This document shows, in pieces, positions 16,717 through 26,243 of a stretch of 64,000 nucleotides of DNA (positions within the stretch are counted from its first letter, which is position 1; each line of letters begins with the position of its first letter). The notes beneath the pieces were generated by a model, which saw nothing but the letters and a program-made list of their open reading frames with translations, was not told where the DNA came from and did not search any database. This stretch comes from Phycisphaerales bacterium (GTDB lineage Bacteria; Planctomycetota; Phycisphaerae; Phycisphaerales; UBA1924). The stretch is taken from NCBI GenBank assembly GCA_029260265.1, contig JAJDDO010000024.1, positions 683,458-747,457 on the forward strand, in the 5' to 3' direction. The translations under genes and the position numbers were made by a program.

Positions 16717-19611
16717 TTATTGAACTTTGGAATGGGCAAAGGCCTTGGCGTGTTCGGCTGCTTGGTTGAGTTTGGACCCGTCGCTGCCCGATCCTTGGGC
16801 GGAATCGGGCTTCCCGCCGCCCTTGCCACCCATGATCCCCGCGGTCTCGCGGATCCAATCGCCGGCCTTGAGACCCTTGGCGATCATCTCCTTGGGCACA
16901 CTCGCCAAAAGACCCACCCGACCAGATTCAGAATCCGGGCTCAAAAGCATGATGGGCTTGGTCGGGCATTCGCTCTGGATGGTCGACATCGCGGCGGCCA
17001 TCGCCGAGCGATCAGAGCCGAGTTCAAGCGTCGCGATCACGATCGGATCGTCCGATTCGGCGGCGGACTTGGCGAGCCCGGTGGCGAGACTCTGGGCCTC
17101 GGCGGCTCTGGCGTTTGCCGCTTGCTTCTTCGCGGCCTTGATGTGGTCCTGCACCTTGGTCAAGTACACACGGATCCCGTGCTTGCGGACCGCCGGGATC
17201 ACAACCTCGTCAACCCTGGCGTAGACCTCTTGGTACCTCGCTTCGAGTTCCGCGGGGGGCACATGCGTGAGATCGACCGCCTTGGCTTCGAGTTTTTCCG
17301 CTGCTTCGTGCGCATCGATGGCAAGCTGCCCGGTCAACGCGGTCATCCGGCGGATCCCCTTGGCGATGCCCTCTTCATTGATGAGTGCGAAGGACTGTGC
17401 ATCCTTGGTGCTTGTCAGATGGGTGCCGCCACAGAACTCAACGGAGACCGAATTCCACGCCTCGCTTTTGGGATCATGGAGGAGCTGAGCCACTTCGACA
17501 CCAATCGAGACAACCCGGACCGGGTCCGGGTAGGTTTCATCAAAGACCGCACGCAGCGAGCTGATCTGCTTGGCCTGCTCGAGCGGGGCGAGCTCTGAAT
17601 ACACACCCAGGTCCTGATCGATCTGATGGGCGACGATCTGCTCGATTTTTTCGAGATCGGTTGCTGAGATCGGCTCGTTGTGCGCAAAGTCAAAGCGGAG
17701 CTTCTCGTGATCCACGCGTGAGCCGCGTTGGTCGCACCCGCCGCCGAGAACCTCGCGGAGTGCGAAGTTGAGGATGTGGGTGGTGGTGTGGTTTGCTTCT
17801 ACGAGCCGGCGGGTCTTGGGTTGGACATGGAGCATGACATCATCGCCGACCCTGATTTTTCCGCGTGGGACGCGCCCGATATGGACGACATACCCACCAA
17901 AGGCTTTGGTGTCCTCGACCTTGAACACGCCGGGGTTGGACCCAGTGACCTGGATCTCGCCCGTGTCGGCGACCTGCCCGCCCATCTCGGCGTAAAAGTT
18001 GGTTTTGTCGAGCACGATCCCGACGGGCTTCATCCCCGCGATGGTGCTGTCGGCATGGTCGTCGAAGTTGTGCCCGTTCCAGATCGCCTTGACGGTCGCG
18101 CGAAGGTCCTTGCCGGCGAACTTGGCGGAATCATCGGTGGGCTTGATGTTCAGATGGTTGAGCTTGGCGATCTGTTCGGCGCGCAGCTCGATCTTGGTCC
18201 CGCCGTCATCTTTGCGACCGCCGGAGCGTGATCGTTCCTTCGCCTCTTCCATCGCACGGTCGAAGCCTTCGAGGTCGACCTTCAGCCCGCGTTCCTCGGC
18301 CATGATCTGTGTGAGATCGACTGGGAATCCGTAGGTGTCATAGAGCATGAACGCGTCATCGCCAGCAATCGACTTTGCGCCCTCAGCAAGCGACTCAAAC
18401 TGCTTGATCCCGCGATCGAGTGTCTTGCCGAAGCTGGTTTCTTCTTCGCGGATGATCCCGATGACACGCTGGGGGTTGTCGAGCAGTTCGGGGAAGGCTT
18501 CACCCATGCGTTCGATCACCGTTGGCGCAAGGTCGGCGAGGAACCTTTCGGGCGCGTTGAGCTTCTGTCGTCCGTACCGAACCGCACGGCGGAGGATTCG
18601 GCGGAGCACATACCCGCGTCCCTCGTTTGATGGGGTGCCGCCGTCGGTGATGGCGAAGACCAGCGTGCGGATATGGTCAGCGATAACGCGGTACGCCTCG
18701 TCGACGCCGGTGGTGTCGTCGTCGCCGAGCTTGCCGTGGTATTGGGCGCACCCGGTGAGCTCTCGCAGCCGATCGAAGATCGGTGTGAACACATCGGTGT
18801 CGTAGTTCGAGTCCTTGTTCTGCAGCACCGAAACAATCCGTTCGAGCCCCATGCCCGTGTCGACATGCTGGGCGGGCAGCTTGGTGAGCTTGCCGCCTTC
18901 GAGCCGGTCGTACTGGATGAACACCAGGTTCCACAGCTCGATGACCTCTGGGTCGTCCATATTGACAAGCGCACCGGCATCGCGGTTGCCGACGCGGTCG
19001 TAGTGGAGCTCTGAGCATGGGCCACAGGGCCCGGTGTCGCCCATCTCCCAGAAGTTGTCTTTCATCCCGAAAGGCATCACGCGCTCGGGCGGAAGGAAGG
19101 TCTCCCAGATTTCTTTGGCTTCGAGGTCGGGCTCAAGCCCGGCGGATTTGTCGCCACCAAAGTAGGTCGCGTAGAGGCGCGACGGATCGAGCCCGTAGCA
19201 TCCGCGTGATTTTTTGCCGGTCATCAGCTCCCATGCCCACGCGACGGTTTCCGCTTTGAAGTAATCGCCGAAGGACCAGTTGCCGAGCATCTCGAAGAAG
19301 GTGTGGTGGTAGGTATCGCGTCCGACATCGTCGAGATCGTTGTGCTTGCCGCCCGCTCGGATACATTTCTGGGTGTTGGTGGCGCGTTTGATCCCGCTGA
19401 GCGACGATGTGGGGTCGAGGGTGCCCTGGAAAATTGGTTTGTACTGGTTCATCCCCGCGTTGGCGAAGGTATCGCGGAGCGACGGGTCATTGGTCGGGCA
19501 GGTGGTTGAGGAGGGCACGAAGGAGTGCTGGCGGGCCTCGAAGAACCTCAGGAAGGCGCTGCGGACCTCACTGGCGGTGGGGACGGTTGAGATCGGGGCG
19601 GTTGTGGGCAT
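16717..19611 (-). CDS. alaS: Alanine--tRNA ligase
   Basis: AlaRS charges tRNA-Ala and clears misacylated Ser/Gly. The ~964-residue protein has the class II catalytic core from SEVRSAFLRFFEARQHSFVPSS onward, with ANAGMNQYKPIF. The editing domain carries the zinc and catalytic motifs HTTTHILNFALREVLG and CGGTHL. The C-Ala domain lies at the end (SGRVGLLASV, IMGGKGGGKPDSAQGSG). I place the start at ATG 19611, where homology begins; the frame extends 21 codons upstream without support. It is divergent from the secreted protease gene and runs into the atp genes. Confidence 0.95.
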   Translation of the reverse strand: MPTTAPISTVPTASEVRSAFLRFFEARQHSFVPSSTTCPTNDPSLRDTFANAGMNQYKPIFQGTLDPTSSLSGIKRATNTQKCIRAGGKHNDLDDVGRDTYHHTFFEMLGNWSFGDYFKAETVAWAWELMTGKKSRGCYGLDPSRLYATYFGGDKSAGLEPDLEAKEIWETFLPPERVMPFGMKDNFWEMGDTGPCGPCSELHYDRVGNRDAGALVNMDDPEVIELWNLVFIQYDRLEGGKLTKLPAQHVDTGMGLERIVSVLQNKDSNYDTDVFTPIFDRLRELTGCAQYHGKLGDDDTTGVDEAYRVIADHIRTLVFAITDGGTPSNEGRGYVLRRILRRAVRYGRQKLNAPERFLADLAPTVIERMGEAFPELLDNPQRVIGIIREEETSFGKTLDRGIKQFESLAEGAKSIAGDDAFMLYDTYGFPVDLTQIMAEERGLKVDLEGFDRAMEEAKERSRSGGRKDDGGTKIELRAEQIAKLNHLNIKPTDDSAKFAGKDLRATVKAIWNGHNFDDHADSTIAGMKPVGIVLDKTNFYAEMGGQVADTGEIQVTGSNPGVFKVEDTKAFGGYVVHIGRVPRGKIRVGDDVMLHVQPKTRRLVEANHTTTHILNFALREVLGGGCDQRGSRVDHEKLRFDFAHNEPISATDLEKIEQIVAHQIDQDLGVYSELAPLEQAKQISSLRAVFDETYPDPVRVVSIGVEVAQLLHDPKSEAWNSVSVEFCGGTHLTSTKDAQSFALINEEGIAKGIRRMTALTGQLAIDAHEAAEKLEAKAVDLTHVPPAELEARYQEVYARVDEVVIPAVRKHGIRVYLTKVQDHIKAAKKQAANARAAEAQSLATGLAKSAAESDDPIVIATLELGSDRSAMAAAMSTIQSECPTKPIMLLSPDSESGRVGLLASVPKEMIAKGLKAGDWIRETAGIMGGKGGGKPDSAQGSGSDGSKLNQAAEHAKAFAHSKVQ

Positions 19612-19842
19612 CTGCTGGGGTTCCGGCGTGTGGACAATGGAGATTCGATCAGTGCCCAGATGGTACGCGATCAAGGGTTTGGATGCACAGGATCAACCCG
19701 TCCGAGAACACCAGAAATTCATCGGATTGAGTGGCGGGGATCGGGTTTTTGGGGTCTCCTTTGGGTGGATGCCGCTGCGATCGGCGCGCCCAAGCCTCTG
19801 CGGCTGTGTTCTGCGGAGAGTCGAAGACATTGGAGAGACAAG

Positions 19843-20730
19843 ATGATGAAGACACGAGTTGTTGGTGTGCTGGTCCCGATGGTGCTGGTCGCAGCCGCCG
19901 GTGCCGGGGTGATCCGTCATGATGTTGATGATGGGCAGTACCAGAGTTACGCCAATCTCTCGCAGTTTGCAGCGGTGGGGCACCTGCAGATGCAGACCGT
20001 CTTTGGGGGGCGTGATTGCAGCGCGACGCTTATAGATAGCCAATGGGCGTTGACTGCGGCGCACTGCTTCGATGGCATCCCTGTTCGGTCCTCCACGCTT
20101 GTGCTCGGGTCGGAGTCCAGAGCGATCGAAGAGGTCGTCATCAATCCAGGGTGGGCCCAGGGGCAGTTCCTCAATGGCTTTGATCTCGCGCTCGTGCGTC
20201 TTGCTGCCCCGGTGACCACAATCCCGGTTGCGCAGCTGTACACAGGATCGGGCGAGCTCGGACGCACCGGCTCATCGGTCGGGTTTGGAAGGTTCGGCAC
20301 CGGATTGACCGGGGATGTGCTCGATGTCCCGGGGACCAAACGGGCGGGGACGAATGTGATTGATATCTTCGGCACCGACCAAGGATGGGCGGGCGATATC
20401 CTTGTGACCGACTTTGATAACCCGCTCGATGCATCGGATTCACTCTTTGGCGATTCGAGCCCGACCGATCTTGAACTCCAGGTCGCGGCCGGCGATTCAG
20501 GCGGGGCGATGTTCATCGAGGAAAATGGTTCGTGGTTCCTCGGCGGGGTGACCTCGTTTATCGCTGCGGGTGCGGATGGGAATCCAAATGCCGATTACGG
20601 CGATATCTCGGCCTATACCCGCGTGAGTGCGTACACCGATTGGATCAACTCGGTCGTCCCCGCGCCGGGCACCGGCGGGGTATTCGCGATCGGGCTACTG
20701 GCGGTAACCCGCAGGCGACGCATGGACTGA
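19843..20730 (+). CDS. Secreted trypsin-like serine protease with PAPG-type C-terminal sorting tail
   Basis: The 295-residue protein has an N-terminal signal peptide and then an S1 protease domain: LTAAHCF (catalytic His), DLALVRL (Asp) and AAGDSGGAMF (Ser). Activation-cleavage residues are not obvious. The last ~25 residues read VPAPGTGG, a hydrophobic helix and RRRR, the layout of PEP-CTERM-like sorting signals common in planctomycetes. It may be anchored and re-processed at the cell surface. GGAG sits seven bases before the ATG at 19843. It is divergent from alaS; the 231-base gap holds no other clear element. Confidence 0.9.
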   Translation: MMKTRVVGVLVPMVLVAAAGAGVIRHDVDDGQYQSYANLSQFAAVGHLQMQTVFGGRDCSATLIDSQWALTAAHCFDGIPVRSSTLVLGSESRAIEEVVINPGWAQGQFLNGFDLALVRLAAPVTTIPVAQLYTGSGELGRTGSSVGFGRFGTGLTGDVLDVPGTKRAGTNVIDIFGTDQGWAGDILVTDFDNPLDASDSLFGDSSPTDLELQVAAGDSGGAMFIEENGSWFLGGVTSFIAAGADGNPNADYGDISAYTRVSAYTDWINSVVPAPGTGGVFAIGLLAVTRRRRMD

Positions 20731-20740
20731 TCATGGCGGC

Positions 20741-20746
20741 TAGGCT
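20741..20746 (+). promoter_or_regulatory. Possible leaderless -10 element of holB
   Basis: TAGGCT lies eight bases before the ATG at 20755, with no ribosome-binding site between. Spacing is slightly longer than in the best examples in this window. Confidence 0.3.
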
Positions 20747-20754
20747 TTCGTACC

Positions 20755-21921
20755 ATGGCCAAACGCCAGAGCAAGAAAAAACCGACCAAACGCACAATCA
20801 AACCCGATGCTCCCGGTGCGCCGGTCGAGCGCCCGATCGGTCTTGACCAGATCATCGGGCAGGATCAATCGATCGAGGTGCTGCAGCGGTCGATGGCTTC
20901 GGGTCGTTTGCACCACGCTTGGATTTTTCACGGCCCCGAGGGGGTTGGCAAGTTCACCTCTGCGTTGGCATGGGCCGCGGTGCTGCTCGATCCGACCAGT
21001 TCACCCGGGCTCGATGGACGGATTCTGCCCGAGTCATCGAGCGAGGTTCAGCAGCTGCTCAAGGCGGGCACGCACCCGGACCTGCATGTTGTCAGAAAAG
21101 AGCTCGCCCGGTATTCTGAAGAAAAACGAGTGCGCGATCAGAAACTCGCGACTATCCCCAAGGCGATTGTCCAAGAGCACCTTATCGAGCCGGCGGGCAG
21201 GGCCGCGATGATGAGTTCTGGTTCGATGGCGAGCAAGGTGTTCATCGTGGACGAAGCCGAGCTGCTCGATCGTTCGCTTTCTAACGCACCGGTGCAGAAC
21301 GCGATCCTCAAGACCCTTGAAGAGCCCTCGCCGGGAACGGTGATCATCTTGGTAACATCGAGCGAGGATCGGTTGCTGCCCACAATCCGTTCGCGGTGCC
21401 AGCGTGTTGGATTCCATCCGGTGGATGATGATGCGATGCGCCGCTGGGTGTCTGGTTCAGGAGTTGAAGCAAGCCCGGAGGACCACCAGTGGCTGATGCG
21501 GTACGCCGATGGATCGCCCGGTCGATATCTTCGTGCGTTTGAAGGCGGGTTCGCACGCTGGCACATGCAGATAGACCCGCTGTGCGCCCAGTGCGACCGT
21601 GGGGTGCATCCTGTCGGGCTCGGGTCATTGATGAGCGATCTGGTGGATGCGTGGGCGCAGGGCTGGGTGAAGCAGGGCGAGAAGATTCGCGAGAATCGGT
21701 CCAAGGATGCTGCCAACCGTGCGGGCGCAAGGCTGATGTTTGCGGTGATCGCGGAACGATACCGGCCCGGGCTCGCGAACACGAGCACGATGGATCAATC
21801 GCTGCGTGCAATCGATGCGATCGAGCGTGCAAAGAATGAGATGAACACCAATGTGCAGATCCGGTTCGTGATGGACCATCTGGCTGCGGGGCTCAGCGGG
21901 CATCAGCCGGTTCTTGCTTAG
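20755..21921 (+). CDS. holB: DNA polymerase III subunit delta'
   Basis: Delta' is part of the clamp loader that places the sliding clamp on DNA. The 388-residue protein has the AAA+ fold: DQIIGQDQSIEVL, HAWIFHGPEGVGKF (Walker A) near residue 54 and VFIVDEAELLD (Walker B) near 165. NAILKTLEEPSPGTVIILVT and LLPTIRSRCQRV (SRC motif) follow. The N-terminal ~25 residues are Lys/Arg/Pro-rich. The middle holds a segment without the four-cysteine zinc site seen in gamma/tau, favouring holB over dnaX. Convergent with fliS, 19 bases apart. Confidence 0.9.
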   Translation: MAKRQSKKKPTKRTIKPDAPGAPVERPIGLDQIIGQDQSIEVLQRSMASGRLHHAWIFHGPEGVGKFTSALAWAAVLLDPTSSPGLDGRILPESSSEVQQLLKAGTHPDLHVVRKELARYSEEKRVRDQKLATIPKAIVQEHLIEPAGRAAMMSSGSMASKVFIVDEAELLDRSLSNAPVQNAILKTLEEPSPGTVIILVTSSEDRLLPTIRSRCQRVGFHPVDDDAMRRWVSGSGVEASPEDHQWLMRYADGSPGRYLRAFEGGFARWHMQIDPLCAQCDRGVHPVGLGSLMSDLVDAWAQGWVKQGEKIRENRSKDAANRAGARLMFAVIAERYRPGLANTSTMDQSLRAIDAIERAKNEMNTNVQIRFVMDHLAAGLSGHQPVLA

Positions 21922-21940
21922 GTTTGCAGAACGGGCGTCG

Positions 21941-22399
21941 TTAGGCTTGGATGCTCAGCGATGGACGCGGCTCGTCGGACGATGCGTTCTGATGAGCATG
22001 GGCAGCTTGCGATTGCTTTTCTTGCTCGAGTTGATCCATCAACAACGCCCATGTTTCACGCTCGTATTCAAGCAAGGAGATTACCTTGGCGAGCCCTTCG
22101 CTGTCGCGTTCGTTGCCGCACCTGACGAGTTCGGTGTAGAGGAATGAGTAGAGCTCCCCGACGCGCTTGGAAATTTCGGGAGCGTGCTCGGGCTTGATGG
22201 TGTTGAGGAGTTCGAGAACGATATCCCGGCATTGTGAGAACCCAAGGTAGATCTGCTCGTGATCACCCTGCTCGAGCCCGGTCTTTGCCTGGTAGGCAAA
22301 CCGGACCGCTCCATCGAGGAGCATGAGGCGGAGTTCTTCGGGCGACGCAGACATCACCTTGGATTGCAGATACGCGTTGATTGGTGCTTGGTCATTCAT
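21941..22399 (-). CDS. fliS: Flagellar export chaperone FliS
   Basis: FliS binds newly made flagellin and prevents early polymerisation. The 152-residue helical protein starts NAYLQSKVMSASPEELRLMLLDGAVRF, which is the family pattern (Y..v.tasp.eLilmLyDga). The following helices include YSFLYTELVRC and ISLLEYERETWALLM. The last ~25 residues are polar and probably disordered. It lies 59 bases downstream of fliD on the same strand, the classic fliD-fliS order. Confidence 0.92.
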   Translation of the reverse strand: MNDQAPINAYLQSKVMSASPEELRLMLLDGAVRFAYQAKTGLEQGDHEQIYLGFSQCRDIVLELLNTIKPEHAPEISKRVGELYSFLYTELVRCGNERDSEGLAKVISLLEYERETWALLMDQLEQEKQSQAAHAHQNASSDEPRPSLSIQA

Positions 22400-22458
22400 T
22401 GCGATTGCTATCGGTCCCTCATTTGGGCAAGTTGAGCGATCCTGAGTGGAAACTTGGA

Positions 22459-25257
22459 TTATCCGAGCGCTGCGATCTGGGCGAGCGATCCGCTCTGGTT
22501 CTGCGAGGCAGCGATCGCCTGTTCCATTGCCAAGAACTGGCGTTCGAGGATTGCCCGTTGAGAATCGAGCCGGTCCTGAAGCAGATCAATCCGGTCGTTC
22601 TGGGAATCGATCTGGTTCTGGAGCGAGGTGTTCTGGTTCTGGAGGATGCCGCTGATGCTGTTGACATACCGGTCGACAAACTCCTCGATCCGTACCATCG
22701 CACCAATTTCGGAGAGGACGATTTCATCATCGGTGTTCTCATCGCCGTCGTCGGTGTTTTCGAGCACCCGCTTGGTGAACAGGTCCTCGACCGCGGCGGG
22801 ATCCTGGTTGTACGCCTCGCGGAACTTGTCCTTGTCGAACTCAATCTGACCGCCGGCAGCAACGCGGATCCCCGCCTCGACAAGCCGGTCGAAGGTGGTG
22901 GTGAAGCCCTCGTTGGGCTGGCGGAACACATTAAAGAGCCCGTTGCGGAGCTGGTTGACGGTGCCGTCGCCGAGCAGGGTGCCTCGGACTTCGGTCTCTG
23001 AATCAAACCGTGTCTGGAAATCGATGTTCGAGATCGCATCGTTGAAGGCAGAGACAAAGTCACTGATTTTGTTTTCGATCGTCTCCGTGTCATTGGTGAT
23101 CGAGAGGGTCACGGGGGTATCGCTGGTCGATTTGATATCGATGGTCGCACCTTGGATGATGCTATCGAACTGATTGGTCGAGCTCGAGAGCAGCACGCCG
23201 CGAGCGGGGTCGGTTGATCCAAAGAAGATCTGGGCATCGTTGCCCTCGTCGAGGGTGCTGAGCCCGAGATCAAAGCCGCTGGAATCGATGGTAAACCGCC
23301 CGCTTGTACCAGATTCCGAGCTGGCGATGTTCAGACGGTACGGAGCGGTGCCGGTCCCGGTGTTGACGACCGAGAGGGTGACGCCAATACCTTCGTCGTT
23401 GACGGCGGTGACGATGTCATTGAGCGTGGCGCCGGCTTCAAAGGTCACCGTGGTCTCGAAGGAGCCGTCGATGAAGTTTTCAGGATCGGTCCCGGTTGCG
23501 GTGCCGGCGATGTTGAGCCTCGATGCGACGGTGCCGTCGGTGTCGGTGATCTGGATGGCTGCGCCGCCCGGTGTGCCGGTTTCTTCGATCACGATGCCGT
23601 CGCCGGTGTCGTTGATCCGCGCGTTGATTGCAAGGTCAACGATGCTCGAGCCGCCGGAATTGATCGCGTCGATAATAGCACCGAGGGTGTCGTCGCTGCT
23701 TGAGATATCGATCGTGGTCCGCACGCCGTTGGAGTCCACGATATCGAAGCTCCCGGTGCCGATGCCCTGCCCGTTGTTCAGATCGCTCACGCTTGAGGCG
23801 CGTCCGAGGTAGGCGAGCTGAAGATTCGTGCCCGAAGCGATGCCCGAAGTGAATGAGCCGTCGATGCCCAGGGCGGTCGAGGTATCGTTGCTGGCGATCG
23901 AGAAGGTCGAACCGCCGGCGGTGTTGTCCGTGATCTGCAGCCCGTTGCCTGATTCATTGAGCGAAGCGGTGAGGCGTCCAGAAGAACTGCTGTTGATCGT
24001 GTTGATGATGTCGTTGAAGTCTTGAGCACCGGAGAGATCGAGAAGCGAGATGGCGCCGTCGCGTGTGGTGATGCTGAGGCTGCTCGATGCACCGTTGAGC
24101 CCCGATCCGCCGTTGAGGCTTGACACGAGCGTGGTGTTGAGCCCGGCGAAGATGCGCTCGCCGCCGAGCGAACCCCCCGAGAGTGAGCCGGCGATCCCAA
24201 GATCGGTCGCGGTGGTGTAGGTGGTCTCGCCGACGGTGATGTCTGCGATATCAACGGTTCGCCCGCCGGTGGTGTCGGTGATGTCGATCGCGCCGGTCGA
24301 GGCGTTGATCGAGGCGGTGATGTCAGCGTATCCCGCGTCAGAGAGGGCGGTATTGATCCGTTCGACGACGCCGGCGACCGATGAAACCTCGCCGTCTATG
24401 GTCTCGAGATCTTCATTCTGGATCTCGCCGATCCGCACGCCGACGGTGTCGCCCGCGACCACGATGTTGAAGTCCGCCACGCCAGCGCCGAAGGTGTTTC
24501 GGATCGAAACCCCTCGCCCATCGTTGAGGCTCGACAGCGCGGTGTTGGTGTCAAGCCCGTACACGCCGGTGCCGGTGATGTCGGCAGCGACGCCCGTGTA
24601 GGAGCTGAGCCCGAGCGATTCGAGCACGGAATACCCAACACCGTCTTGTAATGAGGTGACACCCTCGATAACGATGTGGTCGTTGTCCGCGTAGGCGTTG
24701 ACGCCTGAGACTGTTGAGTTGATCTCGTTGAGCAGTTCGTCCACCGTGCCAACGCGTGAGAGGTCAACCTCGGTGCCGTTGACGAGGATCTTGCCGCGGC
24801 TGATCCCGTCGCCGTTGTTAAAATCTGCCAGCGCGGTCTCGCGATCAAGGCGGGCTTCAGCCCCCTCGAAGGTGAGCGAGTCGAGCCCGATCGCCGAGCT
24901 GTCCGCATCGGCGAACCCGCGGGTGAGCATCTGCTGGGTCGAGACGAGCCGGTCAACGATGAAGTTGTACGAGCCCGAGAGCGCACCGATCCCCGCCGAG
25001 GCGGTGAGGACATCCTCGTTGGAACTCACCGCACTCTTGCCGTCAAAGATGTTTTCGGTTCGGAACGCGCCCGCCGCAGTTTTCAGGGTATTGAGCCGGG
25101 AGTTGACATCAAGGAACGCCGCCTGCTGGGTTTGCAACTGGATGATGCGTTGCTGAGCGAGGATCTGGGGGCGTGATTGGATAGAGAGAAGCTGCTCGAT
25201 CAGGCCGCCCGTATCGATGCCGCTGAAGAGACCAATATTCGAAGTGATACCGCCCAT
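22459..25257 (-). CDS. fliD: Flagellar filament cap protein FliD, enlarged
   Basis: FliD caps the filament and guides flagellin insertion. The 932-residue protein is far larger than the usual 450-700. Conserved FliD N-terminal (about 1-110, with FSGIDTGGLIEQLLSI) and C-terminal (about 690-925, ending in a Gln-rich coiled coil) domains enclose a long middle. The middle contains at least four related modules starting with phrases such as LNDGRGVSI, LNGGSGLNG and LNNGQGIGT, near residues 145, 240, 380 and 495. Each runs into a beta-rich stretch and an IN-containing helix, resembling flagellin hook-IN motifs. AGGAG precedes the ATG. Confidence 0.93.
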   Translation of the reverse strand: MGGITSNIGLFSGIDTGGLIEQLLSIQSRPQILAQQRIIQLQTQQAAFLDVNSRLNTLKTAAGAFRTENIFDGKSAVSSNEDVLTASAGIGALSGSYNFIVDRLVSTQQMLTRGFADADSSAIGLDSLTFEGAEARLDRETALADFNNGDGISRGKILVNGTEVDLSRVGTVDELLNEINSTVSGVNAYADNDHIVIEGVTSLQDGVGYSVLESLGLSSYTGVAADITGTGVYGLDTNTALSSLNDGRGVSIRNTFGAGVADFNIVVAGDTVGVRIGEIQNEDLETIDGEVSSVAGVVERINTALSDAGYADITASINASTGAIDITDTTGGRTVDIADITVGETTYTTATDLGIAGSLSGGSLGGERIFAGLNTTLVSSLNGGSGLNGASSSLSITTRDGAISLLDLSGAQDFNDIINTINSSSSGRLTASLNESGNGLQITDNTAGGSTFSIASNDTSTALGIDGSFTSGIASGTNLQLAYLGRASSVSDLNNGQGIGTGSFDIVDSNGVRTTIDISSSDDTLGAIIDAINSGGSSIVDLAINARINDTGDGIVIEETGTPGGAAIQITDTDGTVASRLNIAGTATGTDPENFIDGSFETTVTFEAGATLNDIVTAVNDEGIGVTLSVVNTGTGTAPYRLNIASSESGTSGRFTIDSSGFDLGLSTLDEGNDAQIFFGSTDPARGVLLSSSTNQFDSIIQGATIDIKSTSDTPVTLSITNDTETIENKISDFVSAFNDAISNIDFQTRFDSETEVRGTLLGDGTVNQLRNGLFNVFRQPNEGFTTTFDRLVEAGIRVAAGGQIEFDKDKFREAYNQDPAAVEDLFTKRVLENTDDGDENTDDEIVLSEIGAMVRIEEFVDRYVNSISGILQNQNTSLQNQIDSQNDRIDLLQDRLDSQRAILERQFLAMEQAIAASQNQSGSLAQIAALG

Positions 25258-25315
25258 GACTGTTCTCCTGCAGGGGTTCGCTTGTTGGCGGGCCCTGCCT
25301 GTGTTGCTTGCCTAT

Positions 25316-25323
25316 CTATCGGC
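25316..25323 (-). promoter_or_regulatory. Possible sigma-28-type -10 element upstream of fliD
   Basis: On the minus strand GCCGATAG differs by one base from the flagellar sigma factor -10 consensus GCCGATAA and lies about 60 bases before the fliD ATG. No TAAA-type -35 box is visible at the expected spacing, so support is weak. The remainder of the 294-base gap between fliD and the next gene holds only a small hairpin at 25466-25482. Confidence 0.3.
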
Positions 25324-25551
25324 GTCTGAAGTGCCCACGCACGATTCCAAGCGTGCAATGGGCAGAATCTGAGAGATCGTCCGTGGGGTGGATCGTCCGG
25401 ATTCTGCGCCGACTTGCGAATGATCCGCGCGAAGGCGCAAATATGGCCGAAACAGGGGGAATGGTGAGGTTTGGAGAACCTCTGTGCTCATCAGGCTGTA
25501 TTGATGCCAACAATACTGCGATAAGCAATATCCAGACGGAGCTGAAGCACA

Positions 25552-26214
25552 ATGACCACCGCGACCGAGAATCCGATCCCACTGCCCGCCAAATCGATCC
25601 GCAGCGCGGTTCTGGTGCTTTCGCTAATCACCGCGATGAGTGCGATTCCCGGTATCTATCTCGGGATCGGGAGCTTTGGCGGGTTCGCGTGGGGGATGTT
25701 TGGGTTCGAGGCCCTCGTGCTTTGCAGTTCCATCCTTGGGATTCTGCTCGGGCTCGGAAAAATCACCGATGGGTTTGCCCTCGCGGTGCTCTGCATTGTC
25801 GGCACGATGGTGGTCGGGGCGGTCTTTGGGATCCACTTTGATGCACGAACCAAGATCGCAGACAACGCGACCTTTGTTCCTTGGGTCAACCGGATGCTCT
25901 TGATCCGTCTGGTGTTGATTGCGGGGTTTGCATCGTGTGCATCGGTCGCGGTCTTTTCTCGGGATGCTCGGTGCTGGAAATCGGCGTTTATGGGTGTGGC
26001 GTTTCTCGCGCCGGTGCTGGTCAGCGTTGTGCTGCTTCGCCGGTTTGGGTTTCCCTTTTCGGGCGGCCAAGACGCCGAACCCGGCGCACTCTCGGTCATC
26101 AGCTTCTTGCTCATCGCGTTGGTGCTTGGGATCATGATCTCTGCAGGCGGGCACTTCTTGATCCGTGCGTTTGAGATCGGTCAGCCCGGTAAATCGCCCG
26201 CAAAGGGCGGCTGA
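25552..26214 (+). CDS. Membrane protein of unknown function
   Basis: The 220-residue protein has about six hydrophobic segments (roughly 18-38, 42-68, 74-96, 110-130, 140-160 and 178-205) with short loops and a basic C-terminal tail. I do not recognise a family. GGAG lies upstream of the ATG. It is followed after 29 bases by a gene for a DUF4230-like protein on the same strand, and the two may form an operon. Confidence 0.65.
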   Translation: MTTATENPIPLPAKSIRSAVLVLSLITAMSAIPGIYLGIGSFGGFAWGMFGFEALVLCSSILGILLGLGKITDGFALAVLCIVGTMVVGAVFGIHFDARTKIADNATFVPWVNRMLLIRLVLIAGFASCASVAVFSRDARCWKSAFMGVAFLAPVLVSVVLLRRFGFPFSGGQDAEPGALSVISFLLIALVLGIMISAGGHFLIRAFEIGQPGKSPAKGG

Positions 26215-26243
26215 GACCATAACGCGAGCCTTTTGCAAATAGT

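Noticed and set aside
25466..25482. Hairpin GAGGTT...AACCTC between fliD and the next gene
   Set aside because: A 6-bp stem without T-run, far from both genes; too weak to call a terminator or riboswitch.
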